A stretch of DNA of 55,933 bases from Acidobacteriota bacterium (GTDB lineage: Bacteria; Acidobacteriota; Terriglobia; Terriglobales; Acidobacteriaceae): positions 1 through 55,933 of the forward strand of contig JAJYSV010000021.1 in the NCBI GenBank assembly GCA_021793405.1, read 5' to 3'. The notes under the pieces were generated by a model. The model had not been told where the DNA came from, made no database searches, and saw only the letters and a list, made by a program, of their open reading frames with translations. Of this stretch, positions 1-8,473 are shown one piece after another; the stretch's first letter is position 1, and each line of letters begins with the position of its first letter. The position numbers were made by a program, and so were the translations under genes.

Positions 1-607
1 TGTTTCATCGATTGCAATTCGTCCCGTCTTTGAAGACGGGTCGAACCTTTGTCATCGCGATCTATTTCTGGTGTATGAGACCGCTTCCAGTACTCTAACA
101 AGAGAGTCGAGCGTTGTCAGCGCAATTTCCTGGTTTGAGTTGAGTTGGCGTCGCCAGCCTGGTCGACTGACCCCGCGGATTGGAGCGAACCTCAACCACA
201 TCGACGTCGCCTAACTTGCCACAAGCGCGAATGGAGCGCAGACGTCAGGTAGGCTCCTCTGAATCTTGAAGATGCTCTGAGCGCTGGGTTGGGAGATGTA
301 TTCACTGCGGATCCGGATTTCAGGCATTTCACCGCATTGCCGTCTGACCCCGTGTCTTCGATTCTGCAAAAGCGAAAACCGCTCGTCGGCGCAATGCTGA
401 CCAGGATCGAGAGTTGCTCGACTGCAACGATGCCGGCGAAATTCAACAGCAATTCCGTCCAGTCGCAACCTGCCGAGAACTGGTCAGCGAACCGCAAAGG
501 CGGACAGTGGAGCTGATGATACTCGACTTTCCGGGACACGGACAGCCGTTGCGCTTACCCTCTCGAGCGCAAAGAGCGAGCGATAGCCTGACAAATTGAA
601 GAGTAGG
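1..607. other. No confident gene; short hairpin near the left edge
   Basis: I find no open frame here that resembles a protein family. Overlapping short frames exist on both strands between about 190 and 600, but none has a convincing ribosome binding site or recognisable motif, so they are left uncalled. At 23-40 there is a perfect 8-bp inverted repeat (CCCGTCTT, 2-nt spacer, AAGACGGG). It has no T-run on either side, so it is not a clear terminator. The stretch may hold the remains of an older gene, which the sequence alone cannot settle. Confidence 0.4.
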
Positions 608-1684
608 TTATGCCAGCCCGGCGCGCGATTGATGGGCTCGAATTGCGGCTGCGATATCTAGTGCGACAGCGAGCGCGGCACGGCCGTCCTGCGCTGAAAC
701 TTCAGGTAGGGTACGTTCTCGTACGGAACGCAGGAAGGACTCCAGTTCAAGCTGCAACGGTTCTCCTGAAGGGACCTCGATCTTGTGCAGGGAGAATCCT
801 GGCGTTGGATGAACAGCTTGCACAGACTGAAACTGGAGCGGCCCCAACGTCGGTGCGGTCGGTTGGCTGGATTTTGGAGATTGCAATGCGGGTACATCGA
901 TGCAAAGGACATCCTGGCGGGCGTAGTCGACGGAAATGTACTGGTGTGGCTGAAAAAAACGGACTTTGCGGACGCGCTCCGTACTAACGCGGCTGGCGGT
1001 GAAGTTCGCGACACAGCCGGACGCAAACTCAATGCGAACATTGGCGATATCGACTTGCGAGGACAGGATCGGAAGCCCAACCGCATGCAACTCGCGAATC
1101 GGGGATTGAGTCCAGTTGAGAACAATGTCAAGATCATGAATCATGAGATCGAGCACGACATCGACATCGAGCGCTCTAGGCGTGAAAACACTGAGCCGAT
1201 GAACCTCAAAAAATAGCGGTTGATGCAACAAGGGACGAACCGCTCGGACAGCTGGATTGAAGCGTTCGAGGTGGCCAACCTGAAGGATGCACTTGTGACG
1301 CTGCGCCAGGCAGATCAGATCGTCTGCTTGTTGGAGAGTAGCTGTAAAAGGTTTTTCCACCAAGACATCCACGCCGGCAGTCAAAAGTTGAGATGTTACT
1401 GTTGCATGCAGTGAAGTAGGCACGGCGACTGAAGCAGCGTCCGGGGGCGACTGCGAAGAGAGTATTTCGCTTGTAGAGGCGAATACAGGGAGTTGGTATT
1501 CTGCTGTGAGGTTGGCGGCCAGGGTCTTATCCGGCTCCACTATTCCGATGAGACGGACAGGCGCTCCAGCATTTTCGAGAGATCGCCAGACGCGTATGTG
1601 ATTTCGTCCGAATGCACCGGCACCGACAACGACGATCCGTGATGGGAGCAGCTTCAGCAATCGCGTCGAGCTACTTTCCTTCAA
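608..1684 (-). CDS. Gfo/Idh/MocA family NAD(P)-dependent sugar(-nucleotide) oxidoreductase
   Basis: The 358-residue protein has an N-terminal Rossmann fold with a GAGAFG dinucleotide-binding motif (residues 21-26) and the family's EKP motif (110-112, VEKPF), whose lysine is normally catalytic. A conserved HD pair (LMIHDLDI) lies in the C-terminal substrate domain. Such enzymes oxidise or reduce a sugar C-OH using bound NAD(P). The GHLERFNP stretch is reminiscent of the UDP-GlcNAc 3-dehydrogenase (GnnA type) that supplies amino sugar for lipid A in some bacteria. That assignment is inference, because the lpx genes that would support it are not visible here. Its 5' end overlaps the small upstream gene by 14 nt, which suggests an operon. 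Confidence 0.85.
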   Translation of the reverse strand: MKESSSTRLLKLLPSRIVVVGAGAFGRNHIRVWRSLENAGAPVRLIGIVEPDKTLAANLTAEYQLPVFASTSEILSSQSPPDAASVAVPTSLHATVTSQLLTAGVDVLVEKPFTATLQQADDLICLAQRHKCILQVGHLERFNPAVRAVRPLLHQPLFFEVHRLSVFTPRALDVDVVLDLMIHDLDIVLNWTQSPIRELHAVGLPILSSQVDIANVRIEFASGCVANFTASRVSTERVRKVRFFQPHQYISVDYARQDVLCIDVPALQSPKSSQPTAPTLGPLQFQSVQAVHPTPGFSLHKIEVPSGEPLQLELESFLRSVRERTLPEVSAQDGRAALAVALDIAAAIRAHQSRAGLA

Positions 1685-1880
1685 CCGCGCGCAGACAACG
1701 GGCGTAGAGATTCAACAGGTGACCCACCTGGTCCTCGGTTTTAGGATTTCCGCCTGCGACAAATCCTGCGGAAGGCGCGGTCGGCCGACCTACGCTGGCT
1801 GTGACGGCGACGAACTTCAGAAGGTCCAGAGCGATGTCCTCATTGCGCCGGATACCCGTGCTGACAGGGAGTTCTTCCAT
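1671..1880 (-). CDS. Small hypothetical protein, 69 aa
   Basis: I do not recognise this protein. The ATG at 1880 is preferred because a GGAGG sits 11 nt upstream on the minus strand; a TTG at 1898 would place that GGAGG inside the coding region. The product is soluble-looking with a hydrophobic helix (ALDLLKFVAV) and a C-terminal amphipathic stretch (HLLNLYARCL). The alternation of hydrophobic residues suggests a small helical protein rather than a membrane protein. It overlaps the downstream oxidoreductase, so the two are probably co-translated. Confidence 0.65.
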   Translation of the reverse strand: MEELPVSTGIRRNEDIALDLLKFVAVTASVGRPTAPSAGFVAGGNPKTEDQVGHLLNLYARCLRAVEGK

Positions 1881-1949
1881 GAGCTTTGATTCCTCCAAAG
1901 GCGATGCTAGCAGATCAGGTCCCTGAACGAGGCATGGTCGAAGAAAAGC

Positions 1950-1980
1950 AGAAGGCGGCTTGGTGATGAGTGTGCCTTCT
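1950..1980 (-). terminator. Possible rho-independent terminator after the HTH regulator
   Basis: On the minus strand a 7-bp stem (AGAAGGC/GCCTTCT) with a 17-nt loop begins at the regulator's stop codon and is followed by TGCTTTTCTT. The long loop makes it weak, but its position directly at the end of the gene is right for a terminator. Confidence 0.4.
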
Positions 1981-2687
1981 CAGAATTCCGATAGAACGTA
2001 ACAAACCCGGCCTACGATGTGGTCCGCAGCCTGCTCGTTGCCAGCGAGTTCAATGAGTCGCACAGGAATCTGGTGATTTCGAGGTCGTAGAATCAACCGG
2101 TTTGCCTCGAACTCCAGGAAGCATAAGTGCAACGAGTCAGATGTATGGACAGCATAAATGGTAGGCAACTGTGAGCGGTACAGGGCCAGCGAATTGTAGT
2201 GACGGTCGATGACCGCAATAAAGTACTGGCGCAGGAGAGGCTCCATGGCGGCCGCCTGAAGGGCATCTACGCGAATCGCTACGAAGCGCTGCCAGAGTTC
2301 TCTTCCTGGGCTAGGACGGTCTCTGGAAGAACGGGATACGCTCTCCGGCATTTCAACCGTGTCGACCATCTCTGAGGGCTGAATGCGGGCGGATAAAGCC
2401 GCAGCAGTATGGGTGACAACGGCAATTGTTTGGGTTAGAGATGGGCCGCGAGCGGGAGCACTGGGTAGAACATCTGCAGGGAGAAGATCCAGAATGGAGA
2501 GATTCTGGGCCGTCAGGACACGATCCAGGCCTTCGAGGCTTAGAGAGCGCTTTCGATTCAGGAAATTGGAGATATGAGCTTGTTGGAAATCAGTAGCCCT
2601 GGCGAGGGTGGAACCGGTAAGGAGTCCGCGATCGATGCGGCGAAGGATTTCGAGCCGAAGATTTTCATGAAGCGTGTCGAATTTCAT
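1980..2687 (-). CDS. HTH (XRE-like) transcriptional regulator
   Basis: The 235-residue protein has an N-terminal helix-turn-helix, roughly residues 20-60. The motif LTGSTLARATDFQQAHISNF followed by NRKRSLSLEGL is typical of XRE/Cro DNA binding. The C-terminal two thirds is unrecognised and could sense a ligand or form dimers. The ATG at 2687 is preferred over one at 2744 because the HTH fold then starts at once, and because the candidate promoter lies between the two. It is divergent from the phage-like cluster, with a strong promoter for that cluster about 130 bp away, so it is a candidate repressor of the cluster and of itself (inference). No peptidase or autocleavage site was seen. Confidence 0.75.
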   Translation of the reverse strand: MKFDTLHENLRLEILRRIDRGLLTGSTLARATDFQQAHISNFLNRKRSLSLEGLDRVLTAQNLSILDLLPADVLPSAPARGPSLTQTIAVVTHTAAALSARIQPSEMVDTVEMPESVSRSSRDRPSPGRELWQRFVAIRVDALQAAAMEPLLRQYFIAVIDRHYNSLALYRSQLPTIYAVHTSDSLHLCFLEFEANRLILRPRNHQIPVRLIELAGNEQAADHIVGRVCYVLSEF

Positions 2688-2693
2688 GTCCGT

Positions 2694-2723
2694 ACAATAG
2701 CATAAAGCTATTTCATAGATCAA
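2694..2723 (-). promoter_or_regulatory. Regulator promoter overlapping an inverted-repeat operator candidate
   Basis: On the minus strand TTGATC (2718-2723) and TATTGT (2694-2699) are 18 nt apart, which would give a nearly leaderless transcript beginning just before the ATG at 2687. Overlapping the -10 is a perfect inverted repeat AATAGC-N5-GCTATT (2696-2712). A third AATAGC copy lies near 2727-2732. The arrangement fits autorepression, but only the sequence pattern is seen. Confidence 0.5.
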
Positions 2724-2814
2724 GAGAATAGCTAGGAGATACATCTTATCAGCTCGCGTTTACGGCAAGATGTTCCGGAATGAACCATATTGTTAGCTTA
2801 GAGATACTTTTATG

Positions 2815-2843
2815 TTGACATCTTTTCGATCATGAAGTATTAA
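2815..2843 (+). promoter_or_regulatory. Near-consensus sigma-70 promoter facing the phage-like cluster
   Basis: TTGACA (2815-2820) is followed after exactly 17 nt by TATTAA (2838-2843). This is the best promoter match I noticed in the window. It points towards the zinc-ribbon and sigma-like genes, with a predicted start near 2850. It lies about 130 bp from the divergent regulator gene, so the two could be controlled together. Confidence 0.65.
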
Positions 2844-2849
2844 AAACAG

Positions 2850-3259
2850 ACCCTCCCAATAAAAAGATGAGGTTGAAAAATGCTGATCTTCCTCTCCCAA
2901 CTCCAGGTCAACACGATGATGTGGCTCCGCATACGGTTTGCTTCACTATGTGGGCAAATTGCGGAACCATTTGCAGGAAGCCTATTGAGTCGCAGTTGGC
3001 TTCGAAGACGGCACGCCAGGTTGGCTCGCTGACTTCGGAAGTCCATTGTGGATGGAAAACCACCCGTCAATTGCTTGTCTATGGACTTCGACATCAAAAA
3101 ACGACTGACGTTCAAATTGGAGACATGCCCACTGGGCCGTAATCGAACCGTAGAGTTCAACTGCTAAGCAGTCTCCGCAAACTGCTCCTTTAGGGCGCAA
3201 GGTAAGCCGCGCCTAATCGAGGAGAGTAAATCTTTTCTTGCCTTGGAGAATAGTTACTC
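2850..3259 (+). other. Long untranslated leader or uncalled small ORFs
   Basis: About 400 nt separate the predicted transcription start from the first convincing gene. Short frames exist, such as 2867-3142 (91 codons) and a 50-codon frame from 2880, but neither resembles a known protein. The 2867 start lacks a Shine-Dalgarno sequence, while the 2880 start has only a weak GAGG. A small inverted repeat (ACTGCT/AGCAGT) lies near 3160-3172. The stretch could be a regulatory leader; nothing more can be supported. Confidence 0.3.
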
Positions 3260-3466
3260 ATGACCCATTATTATCTGCACTTGAAGATCTGTGAGGGCTG
3301 CGGACGTCTCTGGATTCGCAACCACACAGTTACCGGTGTCTACTGCCGTCGATGCACGGTCCGTCTTTCAGACTTTCCCCTGCCGCTCAGCCGCCGCCGC
3401 ACGGGACGCCCTCAAAAAGAAAAGACATCCATCGCAATATTGAGCACAAAAGGAGGTCAGCAATGA
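3260..3466 (+). CDS. Small zinc-ribbon-like protein, 68 aa
   Basis: Two Cys pairs (C11/C14 and C29/C32, CEGC...CRRC) are spaced as in a zinc ribbon. The C-terminal half is basic and proline-rich, so nucleic acid or protein binding is plausible. A GGAG lies 11 nt before the ATG. The stop codon overlaps the start of the next gene as ATGA (3463-3466), so translation of the sigma-like protein is probably coupled to this one. I do not recognise a named family. Its place as the first gene after the promoter suggests a regulatory role in the cluster (inference). Confidence 0.7.
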   Translation: MTHYYLHLKICEGCGRLWIRNHTVTGVYCRRCTVRLSDFPLPLSRRRTGRPQKEKTSIAILSTKGGQQ

Positions 3467-3984
3467 GTGCCGCCCTCACTCTGTACGATCTGCAGGCCGC
3501 CGAACAATTGCAACTCGCTTCCCCGAAGGAGCGATTAGCGAAAAGCCTTAAACAAGTTCGAAGTAAAGCGAGCCCCAAGCCGGAACTTGCTTTCTATAGA
3601 AAATACACGGAGGCCATGTTGCGAAGGTATATGAGGCTGTCGATGACCGTAGGAAGAATGCCTGCGCTGCTTGGTCACGATGCATTTCGAGGAAAGATGA
3701 GTACCTACCGCGTGACGAGCTTCGAGGACTCTGTAATTTTCGTCTATGACGTAGAGAAATGTCTGAAGAGACTTGACGATTTTTCCCAAGAGTTAATTCG
3801 GCGTATAGCTCTACAGGAATATACGCAAGGTGAGGCAGCAGGACTCCTGCGTGTAAGCCTAAGGACAATCGTGCGAAGATATGGAGAAGCGATTGATTCT
3901 TTGACGCAAATCTTTGTAAACTACCGGTTACTGGAAATAGATCCGATGGATGAGTCAAACACCAACCAACGACGATCCGTGTAA
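3463..3984 (+). CDS. Sigma-70 region-4-like DNA-binding regulator of the phage-like cluster
   Basis: The 173-residue protein has a C-terminal helix-turn-helix at about residues 105-150. The stretch LIRRIALQEYTQGEAAGLL followed by VSLRTIVRRYGEAI resembles sigma factor region 4 and the ArpU-like late regulators of phages. No region 2 (the -10 reading domain) is evident, so it is probably not a complete sigma factor. The start at 3463 is supported by an AAAGGAGGT sequence just upstream, nearly a perfect complement to the 16S tail. ATGA overlap with the zinc-ribbon gene implies coupled translation. By position it may switch on the structural genes downstream (inference). Confidence 0.65.
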   Translation: MSAALTLYDLQAAEQLQLASPKERLAKSLKQVRSKASPKPELAFYRKYTEAMLRRYMRLSMTVGRMPALLGHDAFRGKMSTYRVTSFEDSVIFVYDVEKCLKRLDDFSQELIRRIALQEYTQGEAAGLLRVSLRTIVRRYGEAIDSLTQIFVNYRLLEIDPMDESNTNQRRSV

Positions 3985-4180
3985 CTATATGAAAACGCTC
4001 TAGCTAGCAGAGAGGTCCAGTGGCGTGCCATAATGCTCCTCTCTGTTAGTCTTAACTCATGGTGAGACAACACGCAAGACGGGGACGCCGGTCAGAATAG
4101 CCTGAGGTTGACTTCCTTGGCTACGCGATCGGCTTCCTTGCTGCTAAGTAGAGTAACTGCGGTAATTAGAGCAAAGAAAG

Positions 4181-4212
4181 TAAGAGGGCGATCGAAAACG
4201 ATTGCCCTCTTA
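4181..4212. terminator. Strong hairpin terminator, probably bidirectional
   Basis: A 14-bp stem (left arm 4181-4194, right arm 4199-4212, with one G-U wobble) closes a 4-A loop and is followed by TCATTTTA; A-rich sequence precedes it. It lies about 200 nt beyond the sigma-like gene and 22 nt before the next gene. The early regulatory pair is therefore probably transcribed separately from what follows. Confidence 0.65.
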
Positions 4213-4234
4213 TCATTTTATAGTCAAAGACAGG

Positions 4235-4639
4235 ATGGTAAGTGTGCCGAAGCACCACGCAGCACGGAACGCTCCCGTGAGGCAAAAAGTCACTCGGAAG
4301 AGCGTGCCGACCTTCAATCGCGGCCGACTGAAAAATACAGCATTATCGACAAAAGGCAAGATGCCGTATTGCGAGTTAGCGCGGTCGGAAGTCCTAACCG
4401 CATGGCCACAAATTTTAGAAGGTCTCATCGATAAAGCGATGAGCGGTGGATACCAACAGGTCAAGCTTCTATTGGAATTATGCGACTTATCAAGTATGGA
4501 TCCGCCTGAGTCGAGGCAGCAGCATAAGAGAGAGCTTTGTGATGCGTTGCTTGAAGGCTTGCGCCTGCAATTACCGGAGCCAGAAAGATCGATGGCCGAA
4601 TGTGCCAGCCGCACAGACAGAAACGCAGGGGAGAAATAA
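4235..4639 (+). CDS. Hypothetical protein of the phage-like cluster, 134 aa
   Basis: I do not recognise a family. The N-terminal 40 residues are strongly basic (many Arg/Lys) and the rest is helical (AWPQILEGLIDKAMSGGYQQ, then VKLLLELCDL). The start at 4235 is uncertain: an AGG is immediately adjacent to the ATG, while a TTG at 4202 lies inside the terminator arm and seems unlikely. The stop overlaps the next start as TAATG, so the gene is coupled to the tail-fibre-like gene. A basic N-terminus with a helical body is compatible with a small terminase or other DNA-binding packaging factor, but this is speculation. Confidence 0.55.
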   Translation: MVSVPKHHAARNAPVRQKVTRKSVPTFNRGRLKNTALSTKGKMPYCELARSEVLTAWPQILEGLIDKAMSGGYQQVKLLLELCDLSSMDPPESRQQHKRELCDALLEGLRLQLPEPERSMAECASRTDRNAGEK

Positions 4640-7600
4640 TGATAGAGACGGGGAATCTCCTAGTTCAATCAACACACGCATGCCGGAGGAGCCAGCGAGC
4701 AGTGCGCATATGCCGATCCATAGGCTTGGCTCTGTGCATCGCTGCTGCTGTACTCCCATGCTACTCCCAGGTCACAACAACCCAGGTGCAGGACACGGTA
4801 TACCACGCCGACGGCACATTTGCGGCGGGAACAATTCTGATTTCCTGGCCCGCATTCGTAACGGCGAAAGGAAATACTGTGGCCGCCGGAAAACTGGCTG
4901 CGCAGATCGGTGCAAACGGGCAGGTCTTGCTCAATTTGGCGCCGAATGTTGGAGCTACGCCAGCTGGGTTGTATTACACCGCCGTATACCACTTGGATGA
5001 CGGAACAGTTAGTAAGGAATATTGGTCGATACCCAGCGTGCCGGCAACAACGATCGCTGCTATCCGTAGCGTTGTGATGCCGGCTAGCGTTGCTGTTCAA
5101 ACGATCACGGCTACGCAGATCAGTTCCATGCTTGGAAATTATCTACCGCTTGCTGGCGGAACCCTAAGTGGAGCATTGCAACTATCCTCCAATCCTCAAA
5201 GTGCAATGCAAGCAGCAACCAAGAGCTATGTAGATGGCGCGGTTGCTCCGTTGGCAACGCAAGTAACAAAAGCAATTTCATCGACGCCAACGTCAAGTCA
5301 AGTAATTCAGCAACCGGCCGGAACGTCACTCTCTGCGAATATATTCCAAGGAAAATACTATGCTAGCACTTTTCAGACGGGCAACCAGAACAACGGAATC
5401 GCCAACTTGACAGGGAGCGCGAACTGTACAATGAGCTCCCCTGCGGGGCTGAGCGGCTGCACAGTTGATGTAGAGCCAACATATGGAAACGGGGAGAACC
5501 CACAGGGATACGGGTCCTTTTTGTATGGCAATAATACGAATAATATGCCGTGGCCCCTTGACACCCACGTACATGATGAACGGAATGGCGTTACCGCCGA
5601 TTACTATGAAAATCCGTTCTCAGTAGTCCCCTATCAATCCGCAGGCGAGAACATAACCTCTGGAATTTCTCTAGATTATCAGAAGTGGCCGCCGTACGGA
5701 GGAACCGCAGCCGGCTCAGAGTACATTCAAACAACAGACTATGCCGGCGGGTACAATTTCGACAACTATTTCGGTCCCGGCCAGCCAGAATATTTTTTTA
5801 AGACGTACTACGACGATCTAGCGCTTGCTACAACGAATTACACCTCCGGTCAGCAAGAGGCCATCAATAATGTGGTCAACTGCCACGGTACAGGCGATTG
5901 TTTGGCAATGACTACACTATTGACTTGCGACGGTGGAGAGAACACTAGTAATGATGAAGGTTGCCACGGCGGCGACTTTACCGTGTCAGAAGACCCAGTC
6001 ATATACAAGGGCACCGTCACCGCGACTACTGCCGTAGGGTCTACTACTGTAGCTACGAATGGAACTGCCGGCCAAGGGACAGAAGGACAAGATCGACAGC
6101 TTCTGGATACCAACCCGGCAGACGTTCTTTCCGGTACTTCTATCACGGGGTATGCTGCGTCAGTTCCGACAGGACCCAGTACGAACAGTGCTGTGAATCC
6201 AGATTCCGCTTCAGACAGCAATGCTAACTTCCCGGTATCTACGATGATTCAGTTGTGCTATGCAGGCTCGGATAACGGAGCGGGAGGATCGGCAGGATGT
6301 GTTGCAGGAAGCCAACCACGTGGTTTTATTCCATCCGCGCCGAATATGATTAATCCCGCTGCGTCTATCGTAACGAATGTGGTTGCTCCTTATAACGCGA
6401 CCTCCCCTCAGACCGGGCTTCCTTCCGGTTTCTGCACGCCGAGCACGCTGCAGTCCACAAACTCCGCAGCGGCCTGCTATCTGCCCTCCACGGGAACCGC
6501 CTGCATCACAGACCAAGAAGAGTATGAGACCGTAAATTACACATACGATCCTTCGGCGCAGCAGATCACATTGCTAAATCTGCGGTTCCCGCATTTGAAT
6601 GGACTCTTCTTTGCTCACGGTGGTCTGTGCGGCTATGGGGCGGAGGAGCAAGCAGATGTATTTAGCGGAGATGGCAATAATAACGGAATCAGCCAAGTAT
6701 TCCCGGTCGAGGGTTCTCCGAATTCCACGACGTTTTACTATATCAGCCAAAGGGCTAATCTCGGGTACACGCTGCCAGTGCTCGGCGTAAGTAACAGGCA
6801 GGATGGAAATAATATGGTGGGCGGTGGTGAGTGTTTTACGCTGAATGCGTTCATATTTCAGTTACAAAGCGATAATCATACGGTTATTGTAGCTTCGAAT
6901 GTTCCATTCGATTCAGGGGACTTGTCCGAAGTAAATGGAATGAAATTAAATATTACAACACCAAACTCAACTTACAGTGGGAATTATGTGGTGAGTTGGG
7001 GGACTGTTACTGGCAACGCGAACGAGTTTTCGTACTATTTGCCAAGTCCTCCAACGGGAGCTCCGCCGACGTCGGGAACCGCATCATTCTGTAACACCGG
7101 CTACAGGCTCTATCCATCTGTTCGAGTCAATAGCGTGCTCAATACAGTTACTAATAAGGTAGACGGCACGATGACGACGATGCCGTTGCCGATTGCGTTT
7201 GGACAGAACGATACAGTCATGGAAGCCCACTATCCGTGGATCTATACAGCCCATGACGGTGGACGGGGCGTCAATCAATTTCTCCCTCGCGAGTACAATG
7301 GCGGCTCCCTGTATGGAATGAGTTACGGTTATCTGTTGAGCGGCCTTCCGTTTGAAGGATTCGCAATTAACAATCAAACCGATCAAAGCAGGTATCTCGG
7401 ATATGGGGGCACGCACATACCTCCTGGTACAGGATACGTTCTAGGTGGGGACTGGTACGATTCCTTTCTCGCAAGCCAGGCTCCGGAGGAGTCTGTAATT
7501 AAAGTGGGAAGTTGCAAGCCTTCACCGATCGGCTGCAGCAATACGGCCAGCAACTTCAACGTTCTCATGATGCCAGACCTTCAGGCGTTGAATTATGACC

Positions 7601-8301
7601 CGAAGTTGGCCACGTGGACATTCGGCGCTTCCTATGGCGAAAATCACAGCCCTGTGATCAATCCGGCGGGAACTGTGCAAGCGTATAACCTCCATGCCAT
7701 CAATGCCGTAAGCGCGCCGCAAGTTGGGGTAGGCGGCACGTACCTGTTCAATGACAACGGAGCGATTGGAGCGACGAATACTCCCAGCAGTCCTGGTTTC
7801 AACGAATGGTTCGTAAACTATGCGTATGGCTTTGGTGCCCAGGGTACAACAGAAATTGACGGATACCTCTATCGCGGCTCAACTGCAAACTCTGTGGATT
7901 GCGGTACGGGTACTGGTGACACGAGTTGCACATTCACACTCGGTGTTCTGAATGCTGGAAGTTCAGTGAATGCTCCGACGATATCAGCGTCAACCTCGAT
8001 CACAACTCCAAGCGTAACGGTGGGAGGAGGCTCGCCGATCTCGCACGTTGCTTACTACACGACCGGAGCCGTAGTGCCTGCGGCAGTGGCAGCCCAATCC
8101 TGCAGTGACCAGACATTTACGGTAAGTGGCCTTGTCACGGCGGATAATCTTGGGTCAATCCGACCGCCGGCGGCATTAGGTAATTTGAGTATCGAGGGCT
8201 ACACTAGCTCGGCGAATACTGTGTCGTTGCATTTCTGTAACGTGAGCGGGACGAGCGCCGTACCTCCCGCTGGAGCGTATACATTTCTCGCCATGCATTG
8301 A
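4639..8301 (+). CDS. Exported tail-fibre/tail-spike-like protein, 1220 aa
   Basis: Residues 1 to about 45 form a Sec signal peptide: a basic stretch, a hydrophobic core (IGLALCIAAAVLP) and cleavage near CYSQ. Near residue 180 is the fibre motif LPLAGGTLSGALQLSSNP followed by AATKSYVDGAV, common in phage tail-fibre and collar proteins. A long Gly/Asn/Thr-rich middle suggests a beta-structured shaft or receptor-binding domain, and the C-terminal 80 residues form a compact beta domain with two Cys. ATG 4639 has AGGGGAG upstream and overlaps the preceding stop (TAATG). A signal peptide is unusual for a virion protein assembled in the cytoplasm. The protein may instead act at the cell surface, or the cluster may have been domesticated. 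Confidence 0.75.
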   Translation: MIETGNLLVQSTHACRRSQRAVRICRSIGLALCIAAAVLPCYSQVTTTQVQDTVYHADGTFAAGTILISWPAFVTAKGNTVAAGKLAAQIGANGQVLLNLAPNVGATPAGLYYTAVYHLDDGTVSKEYWSIPSVPATTIAAIRSVVMPASVAVQTITATQISSMLGNYLPLAGGTLSGALQLSSNPQSAMQAATKSYVDGAVAPLATQVTKAISSTPTSSQVIQQPAGTSLSANIFQGKYYASTFQTGNQNNGIANLTGSANCTMSSPAGLSGCTVDVEPTYGNGENPQGYGSFLYGNNTNNMPWPLDTHVHDERNGVTADYYENPFSVVPYQSAGENITSGISLDYQKWPPYGGTAAGSEYIQTTDYAGGYNFDNYFGPGQPEYFFKTYYDDLALATTNYTSGQQEAINNVVNCHGTGDCLAMTTLLTCDGGENTSNDEGCHGGDFTVSEDPVIYKGTVTATTAVGSTTVATNGTAGQGTEGQDRQLLDTNPADVLSGTSITGYAASVPTGPSTNSAVNPDSASDSNANFPVSTMIQLCYAGSDNGAGGSAGCVAGSQPRGFIPSAPNMINPAASIVTNVVAPYNATSPQTGLPSGFCTPSTLQSTNSAAACYLPSTGTACITDQEEYETVNYTYDPSAQQITLLNLRFPHLNGLFFAHGGLCGYGAEEQADVFSGDGNNNGISQVFPVEGSPNSTTFYYISQRANLGYTLPVLGVSNRQDGNNMVGGGECFTLNAFIFQLQSDNHTVIVASNVPFDSGDLSEVNGMKLNITTPNSTYSGNYVVSWGTVTGNANEFSYYLPSPPTGAPPTSGTASFCNTGYRLYPSVRVNSVLNTVTNKVDGTMTTMPLPIAFGQNDTVMEAHYPWIYTAHDGGRGVNQFLPREYNGGSLYGMSYGYLLSGLPFEGFAINNQTDQSRYLGYGGTHIPPGTGYVLGGDWYDSFLASQAPEESVIKVGSCKPSPIGCSNTASNFNVLMMPDLQALNYDPKLATWTFGASYGENHSPVINPAGTVQAYNLHAINAVSAPQVGVGGTYLFNDNGAIGATNTPSSPGFNEWFVNYAYGFGAQGTTEIDGYLYRGSTANSVDCGTGTGDTSCTFTLGVLNAGSSVNAPTISASTSITTPSVTVGGGSPISHVAYYTTGAVVPAAVAAQSCSDQTFTVSGLVTADNLGSIRPPAALGNLSIEGYTSSANTVSLHFCNVSGTSAVPPAGAYTFLAMH

Positions 8302-8473
8302 TGAACGCGTCCGTCTTTTAAGACACATTCCATCGCAGGCACATCGGAAATCCGATCAAAGAATGTTGGGAATTCTTGCAGTCGCAGAGTTCCTGCGGCA
8401 ACTTCGGTGCGCGACAAAGAGCGCTTCAAGAGAGAAGTCTTCTATAGGTTTAACAGACAGACTGGAGGAGGCC

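Noticed and set aside
192-539. Minus-strand open frame of 115 codons near the left edge
   Set aside because: No ribosome site, no recognised motif, and overlapping open frames on the other strand make it unconvincing.
2867-3142. Plus-strand 91-codon frame just after the strong promoter
   Set aside because: It lacks a Shine-Dalgarno sequence and its composition is not protein-like; it is left as possible leader.
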